A stretch of 64,000 nt of DNA, taken from NCBI RefSeq assembly GCF_009829075.1, contig NZ_WUQZ01000006.1, forward strand, positions 44,024 to 108,023, written 5' to 3'. Every line of letters starts with the position of its first letter. The stretch's first letter is position 1. A model generated the notes under the pieces. It was not told the origin of the DNA. It ran no database searches and saw nothing but the letters and a program-made list of their open reading frames with translations. Below are positions 35,470-46,630 of the stretch, one piece after another. The position numbers and the translations under genes are program-made. Origin of the DNA: Sphingobacterium composti. Its GTDB lineage: Bacteria; Bacteroidota; Bacteroidia; Sphingobacteriales; Sphingobacteriaceae.

Positions 35470-36774
35470 TTATTGTTTCGTTGTTGTATTGATGTTTTTA
35501 AAGCTGATTATTTCATCCCAATATGTACCTGGTTTTCGGTAATATACAAGTACTTGATATTCATTTTCTGTCTCAAAATAAGAGCCTGAATAATAATCAG
35601 TACTCAACTTTTGATTCTCTAATGTAATATATTCGTAATCATATAGTCCTTGCTTTAGCAATTGAGTCGTTGTCCAGGATTGAGATAATGTATCGTAGGT
35701 TAACTTGTTTGCTGTTGAAATACTAAAATTATTAAAACCTCCTACAAGGTAAATATCTCTTTTAATATTTGCAGAATCTTTTAATGAAAAATGTACGTAG
35801 ACATACTCACTTTGTAAGTTTGAATTTTCAAAATCAAGATTTCGAATGAAAAAGCCACCGTTTTCATCTACTTGATAAATGTATTTATTACCTGTAATTC
35901 TTTCATCAAAATGTAAATATGCATTAATAAAAGTGTCGCGATTGATATGATTTACCGATGATGATGTACTTCTTATACTTCGTAAATCTACTGTTCTGAA
36001 CTCATTATTACTTTTAAAATCTAGCGTTTTAGAATCAGTGTATGAAATTTTATTACTTGAAATTTGATTTGGTGTTTTGAGAATTTTAGTATTGTCCTGA
36101 CGCTGGTTTTGAAATACATGTAATTGTAAATTCATCGTTGGATTGCTAATTTTCTGAACCGAGTTAATAATTATATCTAATTTTTGATGCTGTGTTCTTT
36201 TCTCAGGGAAAAATGAAGGAATAATGTTAACCGTAACATCAGTTTCTTTTTTCATCACATAAATTCTTCTGCTGAAAAGTAATTTTTCCTTATCCGAATC
36301 TTCGTACACTTTCAATAGATAATTACCCGAAATCTTAGGCTGCATGTTTTCATTCGGAAACGAAAAAGTGTAATGCGTATAGGAGATTATTGTATTTTGA
36401 GACTGCTCGATGGCAACTATTCTATCTTCCTGATATCCCGATAAATAATCCATTATTGGTACACGGTTTGGAGTCCAGTCGGCATTGCAATATTCTACAC
36501 TAAAATAAATTGAACGTACATCAGCTCTTAAATCATCGAACGAAATTGTTAATACATCATTTAAGTTAAGATCTAGTATGGGAAAAGAATTTTCTTGATC
36601 GGCACGAATTACTTGTACACTTTGTATGTTGGAATTATACACCCAATTTTCATACACAAGTGTACTTTTAGGGGTACGAGATTGTTGTATTTTGGTTTGC
36701 TTTGTTTGCGAAAAACCAAAAAATTGAAAAAAAAGTATTATTAGGAATAATATAAATGATTTATATTTAATCAT
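35470..36774 (-). CDS. Type IX secretion system plug protein (DUF5103)
   Basis: A 434-residue secreted protein with an N-terminal signal sequence (hydrophobic residues 5-20). The DUF5103 signature is visible: VYENWVYNSNIQSVQ near residue 40, YCNADWTPNRV near 98 and the C-terminal QGLYDYEY near 380 with RKPGTYWDEI near the end. In Flavobacterium this family plugs the periplasmic side of the SprA translocon. Presence suggests an active T9SS, though no other T9SS gene is in the window. It follows the small membrane gene by 13 bases. Confidence 0.88.
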   Translation of the reverse strand: MIKYKSFILFLIILFFQFFGFSQTKQTKIQQSRTPKSTLVYENWVYNSNIQSVQVIRADQENSFPILDLNLNDVLTISFDDLRADVRSIYFSVEYCNADWTPNRVPIMDYLSGYQEDRIVAIEQSQNTIISYTHYTFSFPNENMQPKISGNYLLKVYEDSDKEKLLFSRRIYVMKKETDVTVNIIPSFFPEKRTQHQKLDIIINSVQKISNPTMNLQLHVFQNQRQDNTKILKTPNQISSNKISYTDSKTLDFKSNNEFRTVDLRSIRSTSSSVNHINRDTFINAYLHFDERITGNKYIYQVDENGGFFIRNLDFENSNLQSEYVYVHFSLKDSANIKRDIYLVGGFNNFSISTANKLTYDTLSQSWTTTQLLKQGLYDYEYITLENQKLSTDYYSGSYFETENEYQVLVYYRKPGTYWDEIISFKNINTTTKQ

Positions 36775-36787
36775 TTAAATGAATAGT

Positions 36788-37192
36788 TTACTTCATTTGA
36801 ACTATACGATCAACGATATATACTGTATTTCCACGCCAAGGCAAAGCACCTTTGTATTCTTTATAATGTAGATCGAAGAATTTACCACTATTACTTTCTA
36901 AGATATGATAGATAGAATCATTTTCTACCGAAAACACAAATTCATTGCTCGTTACGATGCCTGATCGACCACCTCCAAAACCTTCTTGAATTAGTTTTCC
37001 TTCGTAAGTCTTGAATAAATTGCCTTTTTTTACGGCGTAATTCAGATAACCTGATTTTACACCTTCTCCAAAAACAAAATAATATTTCCAGTATACAATA
37101 CCTCCGACAACTAAAAATGCGACTAATATAAGCCAGCCTAAAAATGATTTCACCTTAGAACTTTTCTTTTGTGTGTTTAACGAATCAGCCAT
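36788..37192 (-). CDS. Small conserved membrane-anchored protein
   Basis: A 134-residue protein with one transmembrane helix (residues 17-35) and a C-terminal extracytoplasmic domain containing KGNLFKTYEGKLIQEGFGG, VFSVEND and FDLHYKEYKGALPWRG. The same compact family is widespread in Bacteroidota, where it is sometimes labelled 6-phosphogluconate dehydrogenase; nothing in it supports that. First of a leftward pair or trio with the T9SS plug gene and the permease. Confidence 0.75.
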   Translation of the reverse strand: MADSLNTQKKSSKVKSFLGWLILVAFLVVGGIVYWKYYFVFGEGVKSGYLNYAVKKGNLFKTYEGKLIQEGFGGGRSGIVTSNEFVFSVENDSIYHILESNSGKFFDLHYKEYKGALPWRGNTVYIVDRIVQMK

Positions 37193-37284
37193 ATCAAATT
37201 AATTTGATGATTATAAATATATGATATTGTTTTAATACTTCGCTGCACGTGTGTAATAAAAATCTAAATATTGTAGATTGCTCC

Positions 37285-37315
37285 CAAAAGAAAAGCTCCA
37301 TCAAAATGACGGAGC
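37285..37315 (-). terminator. Terminator downstream of dapA
   Basis: On the minus strand gctccgtca / tgatggagc (37295-37315, one G:T pair, 3-base loop) followed by ttttcttttg. It separates dapA from the small membrane protein gene. Confidence 0.75.
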
Positions 37316-37342
37316 CCTCCATTATTTACATTTACCTGAATA

Positions 37343-38224
37343 TTATTTTGCTAATTTAGGTAATTCTTCTTTAATTTTTTGTTGAGTTTTCAAACTAACT
37401 GGAATTAATGGTAATCTTACATAATCTTTTCCGAAACCAAGCTCCTGTAAAATGTATTTCACACCGCATGGATTACCTTCCACAAAACACAAATCTGTAA
37501 TGTGCAACAGTTTATTATGAATACTTCTAGCTTCTGCATAATTGCCTTTAGCACATAAATGTGCTAAAGTTGATACATATTTTGGATAAGCATTACCTAC
37601 TACTGAAATAATTCCCACAGCACCCAAAGCCATCATCGGCAACGTCGCAGGGTCATCACCTGAGATCAATAAGAAATCTTCTGGTTTGTCTCTTAAAATT
37701 TCAGAGAATTGAGCAAAATTGCCTGATGCTTCTTTGATAGCTACGATATTTTTGAATTCTTTAGCCAAACGCAATGTTGTTTCTGCTGTCATATTCGAAC
37801 CAGTACGACCTGGTACATTGTATAATATAACTGGTAGTTTTGATACTTCTGCGATTGCTTTGTAATGCTGGTATATTCCTTCTTGCGTTGGTTTGTTGTA
37901 GTAAGGTGATACTGAAAGTATAGCGCAATAACCTTCTGTATCAAAGTTTTTTATAGCCTCTACAATTTCCTGTGTATGATTTCCGCCGATGCCTGCAACT
38001 AGGGGAATTCTACCATTAACTTTATCCTTAGTAAATTTCCAAATCTTCTTCTTCTCCTCAGAGCTTAATGTCGCTGTCTCACCTGTAGTCCCTAACGAAA
38101 CTAAATAATCCATTCCCTCTTGGATTTGAAACTCAATTAATTTTCCTAAAGTTTCAAAATCTACACTTCCATCTGCATTAAATGGTGTAACCAATGCTAC
38201 ACCTGCTCCTTGAATCTCAGTCAT
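37343..38224 (-). CDS. dapA: 4-hydroxy-tetrahydrodipicolinate synthase
   Basis: A 293-residue aldolase condensing pyruvate and aspartate semialdehyde, the first committed step of lysine and diaminopimelate synthesis. The Schiff-base lysine is Lys164 in VAIKEASGN; Tyr136 in YNVPGRTG and the SLGTTGE motif at 43-49 complete the active site. Length is standard. Located downstream of ligA on the same strand; the spacing of 26 bases suggests readthrough. Confidence 0.97.
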   Translation of the reverse strand: MTEIQGAGVALVTPFNADGSVDFETLGKLIEFQIQEGMDYLVSLGTTGETATLSSEEKKKIWKFTKDKVNGRIPLVAGIGGNHTQEIVEAIKNFDTEGYCAILSVSPYYNKPTQEGIYQHYKAIAEVSKLPVILYNVPGRTGSNMTAETTLRLAKEFKNIVAIKEASGNFAQFSEILRDKPEDFLLISGDDPATLPMMALGAVGIISVVGNAYPKYVSTLAHLCAKGNYAEARSIHNKLLHITDLCFVEGNPCGVKYILQELGFGKDYVRLPLIPVSLKTQQKIKEELPKLAK

Positions 38225-38250
38225 TTTGATTTTTAAATTTATTATATAAG

Positions 38251-40293
<2,043 letters not shown>

Positions 40294-40389
40294 TTAAATG
40301 CTTAAAATAATTTAGAAACCAATATTTTAGGAACTATAACTCCCACGAGAATAGTGTTAAAATATAGATGTTCTATGAATTGAGTAGGG

Positions 40390-41415
40390 TTAAAAATTAT
40401 TTGCTGACAAGTCAGTAAATTTTTGAATTTTATTCATATAAAAATCCCAAATAATGGATTTTCGAAATATCCCTTTTTTATTTTCTGGAGTTGAATATTT
40501 TCTACGTTTTTTGGAATTTTTGAAAATATTGAGGAAAAAATCTTGATGTGCTCTACTAATTGCCCAAGCATCTTTAGGTTTTCCTTGAATTAAAAAATGA
40601 ATAAGAGCCAATAGATCGAGCCATAGGCGCACAAAAATGATTGCAAAAGCATTACCAAATGAAAGGTTTTTTTGCAACATAAAAAGGTTATTTCTAAAGT
40701 TGAGATATGTCTTTTTTGGGTTGCTGGTGTTCAACGTTCCACCACCTACATGATAAACCGTACTCGCTGGACAATACCCGATTTTATAGCCCATTTTTTT
40801 TAATCGCCAACATAAATCAATTTCTTCCATATGCGCAAAAAAATCAGCGTCAAATCCCTTCGCTTCTCTCCATGCGGATGATTTAATGAATAAAGCAGCT
40901 CCAGTCGCCCAAAATATTTCATGTTCATCGTCATATTGACCTTTATCTTCTTCGGTAACATGAAGTATTCGTCCTCGACAGAAAGGATATCCCAAATAAT
41001 CCATATATCCCCCAGCTGCTCCAGCATGCTCGAAATGCGTTTTCTTGTGATATGCACGTATTTTTGGTTGAGCAGCAACATAATTTTCTCTATGCATCAT
41101 TTCTATCACTGGCTCAATCCAATTATCTGTAACTTCTACATCCGAATTTAATAAAATGTAATAATCAGCATCCACCTGTTCTAATACTTTATTATATCCT
41201 CCAGCGAATCCATAATTTTTATCATTTTGTATAACACGGATTTGTGGATATATTTCTTTTACAAACGCCAATGAGTCATCTGTCGAAGCATTGTCTCCAA
41301 TGACGAATTCAATATTAGGATAGGTACTGTTATATACTGAAGGCAAAAATTTTTCTAAAAAATATTTACCATTCCAATTCAATATTACAACAGATACTTT
41401 AGGGTAATTTGTCAT
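40390..41415 (-). CDS. Glycosyltransferase family 2
   Basis: A 341-residue GT-A-fold enzyme. The N-terminal VVILNWNGKYFLEKFLPS, VIGDNASTDDS and YYILLNSDVEV (divalent metal DxD-like motif, near residue 98) mark a GT2 rhamnosyl- or glucosyl-type transferase. Near the C-terminus a hydrophobic segment (about residues 265-285) suggests membrane association. Its ATG overlaps the stop of the acyltransferase gene (ATGA at 41412-41415), so both probably modify a cell-envelope glycolipid. Donor and acceptor unknown. Confidence 0.9.
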   Translation of the reverse strand: MTNYPKVSVVILNWNGKYFLEKFLPSVYNSTYPNIEFVIGDNASTDDSLAFVKEIYPQIRVIQNDKNYGFAGGYNKVLEQVDADYYILLNSDVEVTDNWIEPVIEMMHRENYVAAQPKIRAYHKKTHFEHAGAAGGYMDYLGYPFCRGRILHVTEEDKGQYDDEHEIFWATGAALFIKSSAWREAKGFDADFFAHMEEIDLCWRLKKMGYKIGYCPASTVYHVGGGTLNTSNPKKTYLNFRNNLFMLQKNLSFGNAFAIIFVRLWLDLLALIHFLIQGKPKDAWAISRAHQDFFLNIFKNSKKRRKYSTPENKKGIFRKSIIWDFYMNKIQKFTDLSANNF

Positions 41416-42284
41416 GCTTTATTTCTTCGCTTTCTCTTCCATCGATTATGCGTCCAAAGCCAATATTCAGGCTTTTTACGTATTAATTCTTCTGTATATT
41501 TATTATGAATTTGTGTTATTTCATATGGTTCGTATGCAGAAGGATTTTCTACCAAGGTAGTAAATTTAGCGTAATAAAAACCTCTCTTATCTTTTGGAAT
41601 AATTTCGCAAAAAACAACAGGGTTATTCGTCATTTTAGCAATTCTCTCAGGACCTGTATACACTAATGTTTCTTGATTTAGAAAATTAAGAAAATAGTCA
41701 GATTCTTGGTATACTGGAGTTTGATCTGCTACAAAAACACTAAAATATGGACTATTTCTAAGCTTTACGATATGCCTCAATATTTGTTTCATAGGCACCA
41801 TTGTTGCTCCAAATCGGGTCCTAATTCCATTATACACTTGGTCGAAATCTTTATTGTTTAACGGCTTATAAATAACTAATCTCGGATAGTCAGTCATAAA
41901 TGACAGACGATGAATACCCCATTCCCAATTACTGTAGTGGGAGGTGACGCAGATAATACCTTTTCCGTTGAGAAAATGTCTTTCAATCTCGTCGGTATTT
42001 AGTAATTCAATTCGCTCAATTACTTCTTGTTGTGTGATTGAAGCCATCTTTATGGCTTCAACTATTAAATCAGGAAAATATTTGTAAAATCTCTTTGCAA
42101 TACCTTCAATTTCTTTCTCTGATATTTCAGGGAAAGAATTGCGCAAATTTTTAAATACCACCTTTTTTCTATACCCAATAACATAGTAGATAAGAACGAA
42201 AAGCACATCCGAAATAATATACAATATACTGAATGGAAGTATTGAGATACTACGGAAAATAAATTGGAGAATGCCTTTGCTCAT
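41412..42284 (-). CDS. LpxL/HtrB-type lysophospholipid (lipid A) acyltransferase
   Basis: A 290-residue inner-membrane acyltransferase. An N-terminal hydrophobic segment (residues 8-37) anchors it; the catalytic HX4E motif is His116 to Glu121 in SHYSNWEWG, and DQTP near residue 190 is the second conserved block. LpxL-like enzymes add secondary acyl chains to lipid A; Bacteroidota members are often called lipid A biosynthesis acyltransferases. Cotranslated with the glycosyltransferase and divergent from the WbqC gene. Confidence 0.88.
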   Translation of the reverse strand: MSKGILQFIFRSISILPFSILYIISDVLFVLIYYVIGYRKKVVFKNLRNSFPEISEKEIEGIAKRFYKYFPDLIVEAIKMASITQQEVIERIELLNTDEIERHFLNGKGIICVTSHYSNWEWGIHRLSFMTDYPRLVIYKPLNNKDFDQVYNGIRTRFGATMVPMKQILRHIVKLRNSPYFSVFVADQTPVYQESDYFLNFLNQETLVYTGPERIAKMTNNPVVFCEIIPKDKRGFYYAKFTTLVENPSAYEPYEITQIHNKYTEELIRKKPEYWLWTHNRWKRKRRNKA

Positions 42285-42329
42285 TAATATACCTTGATTT
42301 TGGATGCTACAAATATCCCCAAATTAACT

Positions 42330-42337
42330 TATTTTTG
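42330..42337 (+). promoter_or_regulatory. -7 element of the WbqC promoter
   Basis: TATTTTTG matches TAnnTTTG exactly, 28 bases before the ATG at 42366. No TTG at the expected distance. Confidence 0.45.
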
Positions 42338-42365
42338 CGGTAAATTTTAAAAAGTAAGTTTAAAT

Positions 42366-42974
42366 ATGTCAAATTCAATCATTTTACCAGCTTGTTACCT
42401 TCCTCCTGTTTCTTATTTTCATGTGATTATGCGAAATGAAGGAAATATCGTACTGGACAAATATGAGCATTTCCCAAAGCAAACATATCGCAATAGAACA
42501 AGTATTGCGACAGCAAATGGGACTTTGAATTTGGTAATTCCTATTGATCATGGGCGCAAAATGCATATGCCTATGAAAGACGTTAAAATTAATTATGATC
42601 ATGAGTGGCAACGTTTACATTGGTTGAGTATTCAGACAGCATACCGTAGCTCTGCGTATTTTGAATATTACGAGGATGATTTCAAAGAATTTTATGAAAC
42701 TCAATTTGATCAATTATTTGATTTCAATGTCGCTCAACTAGAATTAGTGCTTAAATGTTTAAAAATTAAGCGTACAATTGATTTTACGTCAAGTTTTGCT
42801 AAAACATATGAAGGTTTGGATTACAGAAATTTAATTCATCCTAAGAAAGAGTCTGTGTATCCAAATCCAAAACCATATTATCAAGTTTTTGAAGATAAAA
42901 CTGGATTTATGCCCGATGTGAGTATTATAGATTTGATATTTAATCAAGGTCCTCAAAGTAAAAATTATTTATAG
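42366..42974 (+). CDS. WbqC family protein
   Basis: A 202-residue protein of the WbqC family. Markers are PACYLPPVSYFHVIMR near residue 8, HFPKQTYRNRTSIATANG (by position, 37-54) and SAYFEYYEDDF near 97. The family is found in polysaccharide and glycolipid biosynthesis loci and has been proposed to be a transferase, but no activity is proven. Divergent from the lipid acyltransferase/glycosyltransferase pair, which fits an envelope role. Confidence 0.87.
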   Translation: MSNSIILPACYLPPVSYFHVIMRNEGNIVLDKYEHFPKQTYRNRTSIATANGTLNLVIPIDHGRKMHMPMKDVKINYDHEWQRLHWLSIQTAYRSSAYFEYYEDDFKEFYETQFDQLFDFNVAQLELVLKCLKIKRTIDFTSSFAKTYEGLDYRNLIHPKKESVYPNPKPYYQVFEDKTGFMPDVSIIDLIFNQGPQSKNYL

Positions 42975-43047
42975 AAGTCTCTTATGCCTAATGAAAAACT
43001 TTTAGGATTTTTTATTGTTATATAACAATATGACCTAAGAGTACTTT

Positions 43048-43707
43048 ATGTTCAAATATTTCACATTACTTGTCTTTATAATTGTAGGGCCAATATGCTT
43101 TGCGCAACAAGGTGCTGATACTATTCATTACCGAAAAGTTTACTATTTCGCAGGTACAGGATTAGCTTTACCGATTGGTAAAACGAAAGAAGTTCTCTCA
43201 CCAAAATTATTCTCCGGAAGTATGGGTTTGGATATTTCGCTAAAAAATCCAAAATATTACTTGTATCCCGCATTGTACACATTCAATTTTGCTTATAATC
43301 AAAAACTTGAGGATAATAAGTATAACCATATAATTGAAAATGGGAACTCAAGTATATATATGTTGAGTCTGGCAGGGGGGACGCGCAAACAAATGAGAAG
43401 ATTGAATACGTATGTGTATGCTGGACCTAGTTTTGGATTAGTAAATGAACCACGCGCACAACAAATTGAATCCACAATAAAAATTGATTACAAACGATCC
43501 TTTGCAGTAGGAGCAAAAATGGGATTTGGAGCGGATTATAAATTTAAAAGTTTCTTTTTAGGTGGTGAAGTAGGGTATATGGGGCATTTTACGCGAATTC
43601 AGAATCGACCGTTTCACACATTGACTATTTTATTTGGATTGAAATCAGACATTACTAGACTTAGTGATAAAGTTGTTGAAATTATAGCGCCGTCAACAAA
43701 CCCTTAG
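43048..43707 (+). CDS. Secreted outer-membrane beta-barrel-like protein
   Basis: A 219-residue protein with a Sec signal peptide (residues 1-18, ending CFAQQ). The mature sequence has alternating hydrophobic strands and aromatic residues ending strands, as in small porin-like barrels of Bacteroidota. It also contains GGTRKQMRRLNTYVYAGPSF near residue 112 (by position). No specific family recognised. Followed on the same strand by the repeated terminator units at 43788-43990. Confidence 0.65.
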   Translation: MFKYFTLLVFIIVGPICFAQQGADTIHYRKVYYFAGTGLALPIGKTKEVLSPKLFSGSMGLDISLKNPKYYLYPALYTFNFAYNQKLEDNKYNHIIENGNSSIYMLSLAGGTRKQMRRLNTYVYAGPSFGLVNEPRAQQIESTIKIDYKRSFAVGAKMGFGADYKFKSFFLGGEVGYMGHFTRIQNRPFHTLTILFGLKSDITRLSDKVVEIIAPSTNP

Positions 43708-43787
43708 AATTGTTAAAAAGTGTTAAAATAGAATTAATAAATACTAAAGCTAAAATATCCACGTTTTAGGAGTAGAAATTAATATTC

Positions 43788-43852
43788 ATAATTTCATATT
43801 TAGGTTAATAATTGGTTTGGTAATCCCTAAAGTTCTCCGCTTTAGGGATTTC
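43788..43852 (+). ncRNA. Candidate small RNA unit 1 (36-nt block plus terminator)
   Basis: Bases 43788-43823 are identical to 43933-43968. They are followed immediately by a 9-bp hairpin tccctaaag / ctttaggga (43824-43832 and 43840-43848) and a T-rich tail. The stem sequence differs from the second copy while its position is the same, so structure rather than stem sequence is kept. The T-tract gives plus-strand orientation. No consensus promoter is obvious. Confidence 0.5.
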
Positions 43853-43888
43853 TTTATTATTAGAATTTAATTTCAAATATCACAATAT

Positions 43889-43918
43889 TTGGCATATGTT
43901 TTGCTTACATTATATTGA
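43889..43918 (+). promoter_or_regulatory. Possible promoter of small RNA unit 2
   Basis: TTG (43889-43891), 19 bases, TATATTGA (43911-43918). The -7 part is a near match to TAnnTTTG, with one T missing. It would start an RNA of roughly 70 bases ending at the 43990 terminator. Confidence 0.35.
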
Positions 43919-43932
43919 ATATAAAATTTTCA

Positions 43933-43996
43933 ATAATTTCATATTTAGGTTAATAATTGGTTTGGTAAACCCTATGCTCCCGCATAGGGTTTTTTT
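43933..43996 (+). ncRNA. Candidate small RNA unit 2 (36-nt block plus terminator)
   Basis: Second copy of the identical 36-nt block (43933-43968), followed by a 9-bp hairpin accctatgc / gcatagggt (43969-43977 and 43982-43990, 4-base loop) and a run of seven or more T. It is a strong plus-strand terminator in its own right and probably also blocks readthrough into the convergent acetyltransferase gene. Confidence 0.55.
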
Positions 43997-44588
43997 ATAT
44001 TAATCTGTTTTTATAATAATACCGCTTATCGTCTTCTGTAATCTCACGCAATACTTTACAAGGATTACCCACCGCAATTACGTTTGGCGGAATATCTTTG
44101 GTAACCACAGATCCTGAACCTATTATAGAATTCTCACCGATGTTGACATTGGGATTAATAACAGTATTCCCTCCAATCCAAACGTTATTACCAATGTTCA
44201 CTGGAAGTGCGTACTCTAGACCTGTATTTCGGGTTTCGTAATGAATTGGATGGCCTGCCGTATAGATAGCTACATTAGGACCGAACATTACATTTTCGCC
44301 AATTGTGACAGGTGCACAGTCTAATATTGTTAAATGGTAATTCGAAAAAAAATTATTACCAATAGTAATATTAAATCCATAATCACAATAAAATGGTTGT
44401 TCTACACAAAATAATGCCTCAGTAGAATTAAACAATCCTCTTATTAATGCTTTACGTTCTTTATGATGTTTTGGGTCAATTTGATTATATCGAAAGCAAG
44501 CTCGTTGTGCAACTAATCTTGCTTTCTGCAATACTCTATCGGATGCCATGTAAGGCAAACCTATTATCATTTTTTCTTTTTCTGTCAT
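43995..44588 (-). CDS. Sugar O-acetyltransferase (maltose acetyltransferase-like, hexapeptide repeat)
   Basis: A 197-residue left-handed beta-helix acetyltransferase using acetyl-CoA. The N-terminal maltose-acetyltransferase cap (residues 1-60, MIIGLPYMASDRVLQKAR) precedes hexapeptide repeats such as VNIGNNVWIGGNTVINPNVNIGENSIIGSGSVV (cited by position, 130-162); the catalytic His is in YTAGHPIHYETR near residue 115. Substrate sugar unknown; the Maa/NodL subgroup is likely. A single gene, convergent with the putative small RNAs. Confidence 0.92.
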   Translation of the reverse strand: MTEKEKMIIGLPYMASDRVLQKARLVAQRACFRYNQIDPKHHKERKALIRGLFNSTEALFCVEQPFYCDYGFNITIGNNFFSNYHLTILDCAPVTIGENVMFGPNVAIYTAGHPIHYETRNTGLEYALPVNIGNNVWIGGNTVINPNVNIGENSIIGSGSVVTKDIPPNVIAVGNPCKVLREITEDDKRYYYKNRLI

Positions 44589-44684
44589 GGCAAGGGTTTT
44601 GTATGTAAATATATTATTAAGATAGTTAAAGTCATTTTTATTCCATTAAATAATGGCAGAAATGGTCTATACAATTTAATTAAG

Positions 44685-44692
44685 TATCTTTG
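44685..44692 (+). promoter_or_regulatory. -7 element of the gpsA promoter
   Basis: TATCTTTG matches TAnnTTTG exactly, 15 bases before the ATG at 44708. ATG at 44662-44664 could act as a weak -33 element at 20 bases. Confidence 0.5.
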
Positions 44693-44707
44693 GACAATCA
44701 TTAAAAT

Positions 44708-45718
44708 ATGTATATAAAGGCTTCAAATCGGATTGGCGTCATTGGGAGTGGTAGCTGGGCAACAGCTATGATTAAAATGTTGACAGACAATATATCCGAA
44801 AAGTTAATATTCTGGTGGGTTAGAAAGGAAGAGGATATTGCGTATATCGAATCTTATAAGCATAATCCTAGTTATTTGACCGCAGTAGAAATAAAAATTC
44901 CATATGAACATATATCTGCTGATGTGAAATATGTTTTTGATAATAGCGATATAATAGTATTGAATACTCCAGCAGCTTATTTGAAAGGAGCATTACAATA
45001 CCTTACGGCTGAGGATTTCAAAGATAAAATTATAATATCTGCTATTAAAGGAATTATTCCGGATGAGAATCAGATTATTGGCGAATACCTAATTACTTCA
45101 TATGGCGTGCCTTTGGAAAACATCATAGTAATAGGAGGTCCTTGTCACGCAGAAGAAGTTTCACAAGAGAAGCTATCATATTTGACTTTTGGATGCAATG
45201 ATTCTCAGAAGGCAGAATTAGTAGCTTCTTACTTTAAAAGCAGGTATATCAATACCATTATTTCAAATGATATATTGGGTATTGAATATGGCGCTGTCTT
45301 AAAAAATATATACGCATTAGCCGGAGGTATTTGTCATGGATTAGGATTTGGAGATAATTTTCAAGCTGTATTAGTTTCCAATGCGATTCGTGAGATGGAA
45401 TATTTTGTAGAATCTATTAATCCTTCAACAAGAGACATAAATGCATCAGCTTATCTAGGAGACCTTTTGGTAACGGCATATTCGCAATTTAGCCGAAATC
45501 GTACATTTGGCAATATGATTGGCAAGGGATATAGTGTGAAATCCGCGCAATTAGAAATGAATATGGTGGCAGAGGGTTACTATGCTTCCAATTGTATTCA
45601 GGGTATAATTGCAAAATATCAACTGGATATGCCAATATGTAATATGGTGTACCAGATATTATATAATAATAGTTCAGCATTAAAAGAAGTAAATATTTTA
45701 GCTCAGAAATTGTCTTAA
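44708..45718 (+). CDS. gpsA: Glycerol-3-phosphate dehydrogenase (NAD(P)+)
   Basis: A 336-residue cytoplasmic enzyme interconverting dihydroxyacetone phosphate and sn-glycerol 3-phosphate for phospholipid synthesis. The Rossmann motif IGVIGSGSWATA is at residues 8-19, the catalytic-lysine segment GIEYGAVLKNIYALAGGICHGL near 200 (by position; the Lys is in VLKN) and the NAD-site GxGxxN-like and C-terminal GYSVKSAQLEM blocks are present. First gene of a rightward run with hemF and the M16 pair. Confidence 0.93.
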   Translation: MYIKASNRIGVIGSGSWATAMIKMLTDNISEKLIFWWVRKEEDIAYIESYKHNPSYLTAVEIKIPYEHISADVKYVFDNSDIIVLNTPAAYLKGALQYLTAEDFKDKIIISAIKGIIPDENQIIGEYLITSYGVPLENIIVIGGPCHAEEVSQEKLSYLTFGCNDSQKAELVASYFKSRYINTIISNDILGIEYGAVLKNIYALAGGICHGLGFGDNFQAVLVSNAIREMEYFVESINPSTRDINASAYLGDLLVTAYSQFSRNRTFGNMIGKGYSVKSAQLEMNMVAEGYYASNCIQGIIAKYQLDMPICNMVYQILYNNSSALKEVNILAQKLS

Positions 45719-45723
45719 ACATT

Positions 45724-46617
45724 ATGACAAAAGAATATATAGCAGAGGCATATCAAAAAATTCAAGACGAAATTACACAGGCGCTAGAAGTGTTGGACGG
45801 TAGTGCTAAGTTTGAGGAAGAAATTTGGGAACGAGAAGGTGGAGGAGGAGGAAGAACTCGAATAATTCAGAATGGTAATATTTTAGAAAAAGGTGGGGTA
45901 AATTTCTCTGCTGTACATGGAAAATTACCAGAGCCAATCAAAAAGGCTTTTGGGGTGGATGAAGATGAATTCTTTGCTACAGGAGTTTCGATTGTGATTC
46001 ATCCGAATAATCCGCATGTGCCCATCATTCATATGAACATTCGTTACTTTGAATTGAATGAGCAGATTCGCTGGTTTGGGGGGGGCATTGATTTAACACC
46101 GCATTATGTGGTAGATGAAGATGCTAAATTCTTTCATCAACAATTGAAAAATGTTTGTGATAAGCATAAAAATACTTTTTATTCAGAATTTAAAACTTGG
46201 GCAGATAACTATTTTTTCATAAAACATCGAAATGAAACTCGCGGTATAGGTGGGGTATTCTATGATAAATTAACTCCTGAGAAAACAGGTTTGAGTTATG
46301 AAGAAATCTTCAATTTTTCCTGCGATTTAGGAAGAACTTTTACACCAACATATATAGAACTAGTCAACAGACATCGTAATCAGTCTTATTCACAACGCGA
46401 AAAAGATTGGCAGCTTTTAAGACGTGGTCGCTATGTAGAATTCAATTTAGTGTATGATTCAGGTACTAAATTTGGATTAGAAACGAATGGACGTATTGAA
46501 TCTATTTTGATGAGCTTACCAGCCCAAGCCAACTGGTTTTATGACTTTAAAGCGGAGCCAGGTTCAGAAGAGCAAAGAACGCTAGACTTATTGAAGAAAA
46601 ACATCAATTGGGTATAA
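45724..46617 (+). CDS. hemF: Oxygen-dependent coproporphyrinogen III oxidase
   Basis: A 297-residue homodimeric oxidase converting coproporphyrinogen III to protoporphyrinogen IX with oxygen in haem synthesis. Signatures: GGGGGRTRIIQNGNILEKGG (residues 40-59), NPHVPIIHMNIRYFE near 92, and WFGGGIDLTPHYV near 118 with catalytic histidines. The RRGRYVEFNLVYDSGTKFGL block near 238 is also intact. Six bases after gpsA. Implies aerobic haem synthesis. Confidence 0.97.
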   Translation: MTKEYIAEAYQKIQDEITQALEVLDGSAKFEEEIWEREGGGGGRTRIIQNGNILEKGGVNFSAVHGKLPEPIKKAFGVDEDEFFATGVSIVIHPNNPHVPIIHMNIRYFELNEQIRWFGGGIDLTPHYVVDEDAKFFHQQLKNVCDKHKNTFYSEFKTWADNYFFIKHRNETRGIGGVFYDKLTPEKTGLSYEEIFNFSCDLGRTFTPTYIELVNRHRNQSYSQREKDWQLLRRGRYVEFNLVYDSGTKFGLETNGRIESILMSLPAQANWFYDFKAEPGSEEQRTLDLLKKNINWV

Positions 46618-46630
46618 TTATCAATTATTA

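Noticed and set aside
36788..37192. 6-phosphogluconate dehydrogenase label for the small membrane protein
   Set aside because: The protein is 134 residues with one membrane helix and has no Rossmann fold or dehydrogenase motif.
43824..43848. Reading the first hairpin at 43824 as only the terminator of the upstream barrel gene
   Set aside because: It would not explain the identical 36-base block in front of it and the second full copy 145 bases downstream; kept as part of a small-RNA candidate instead.
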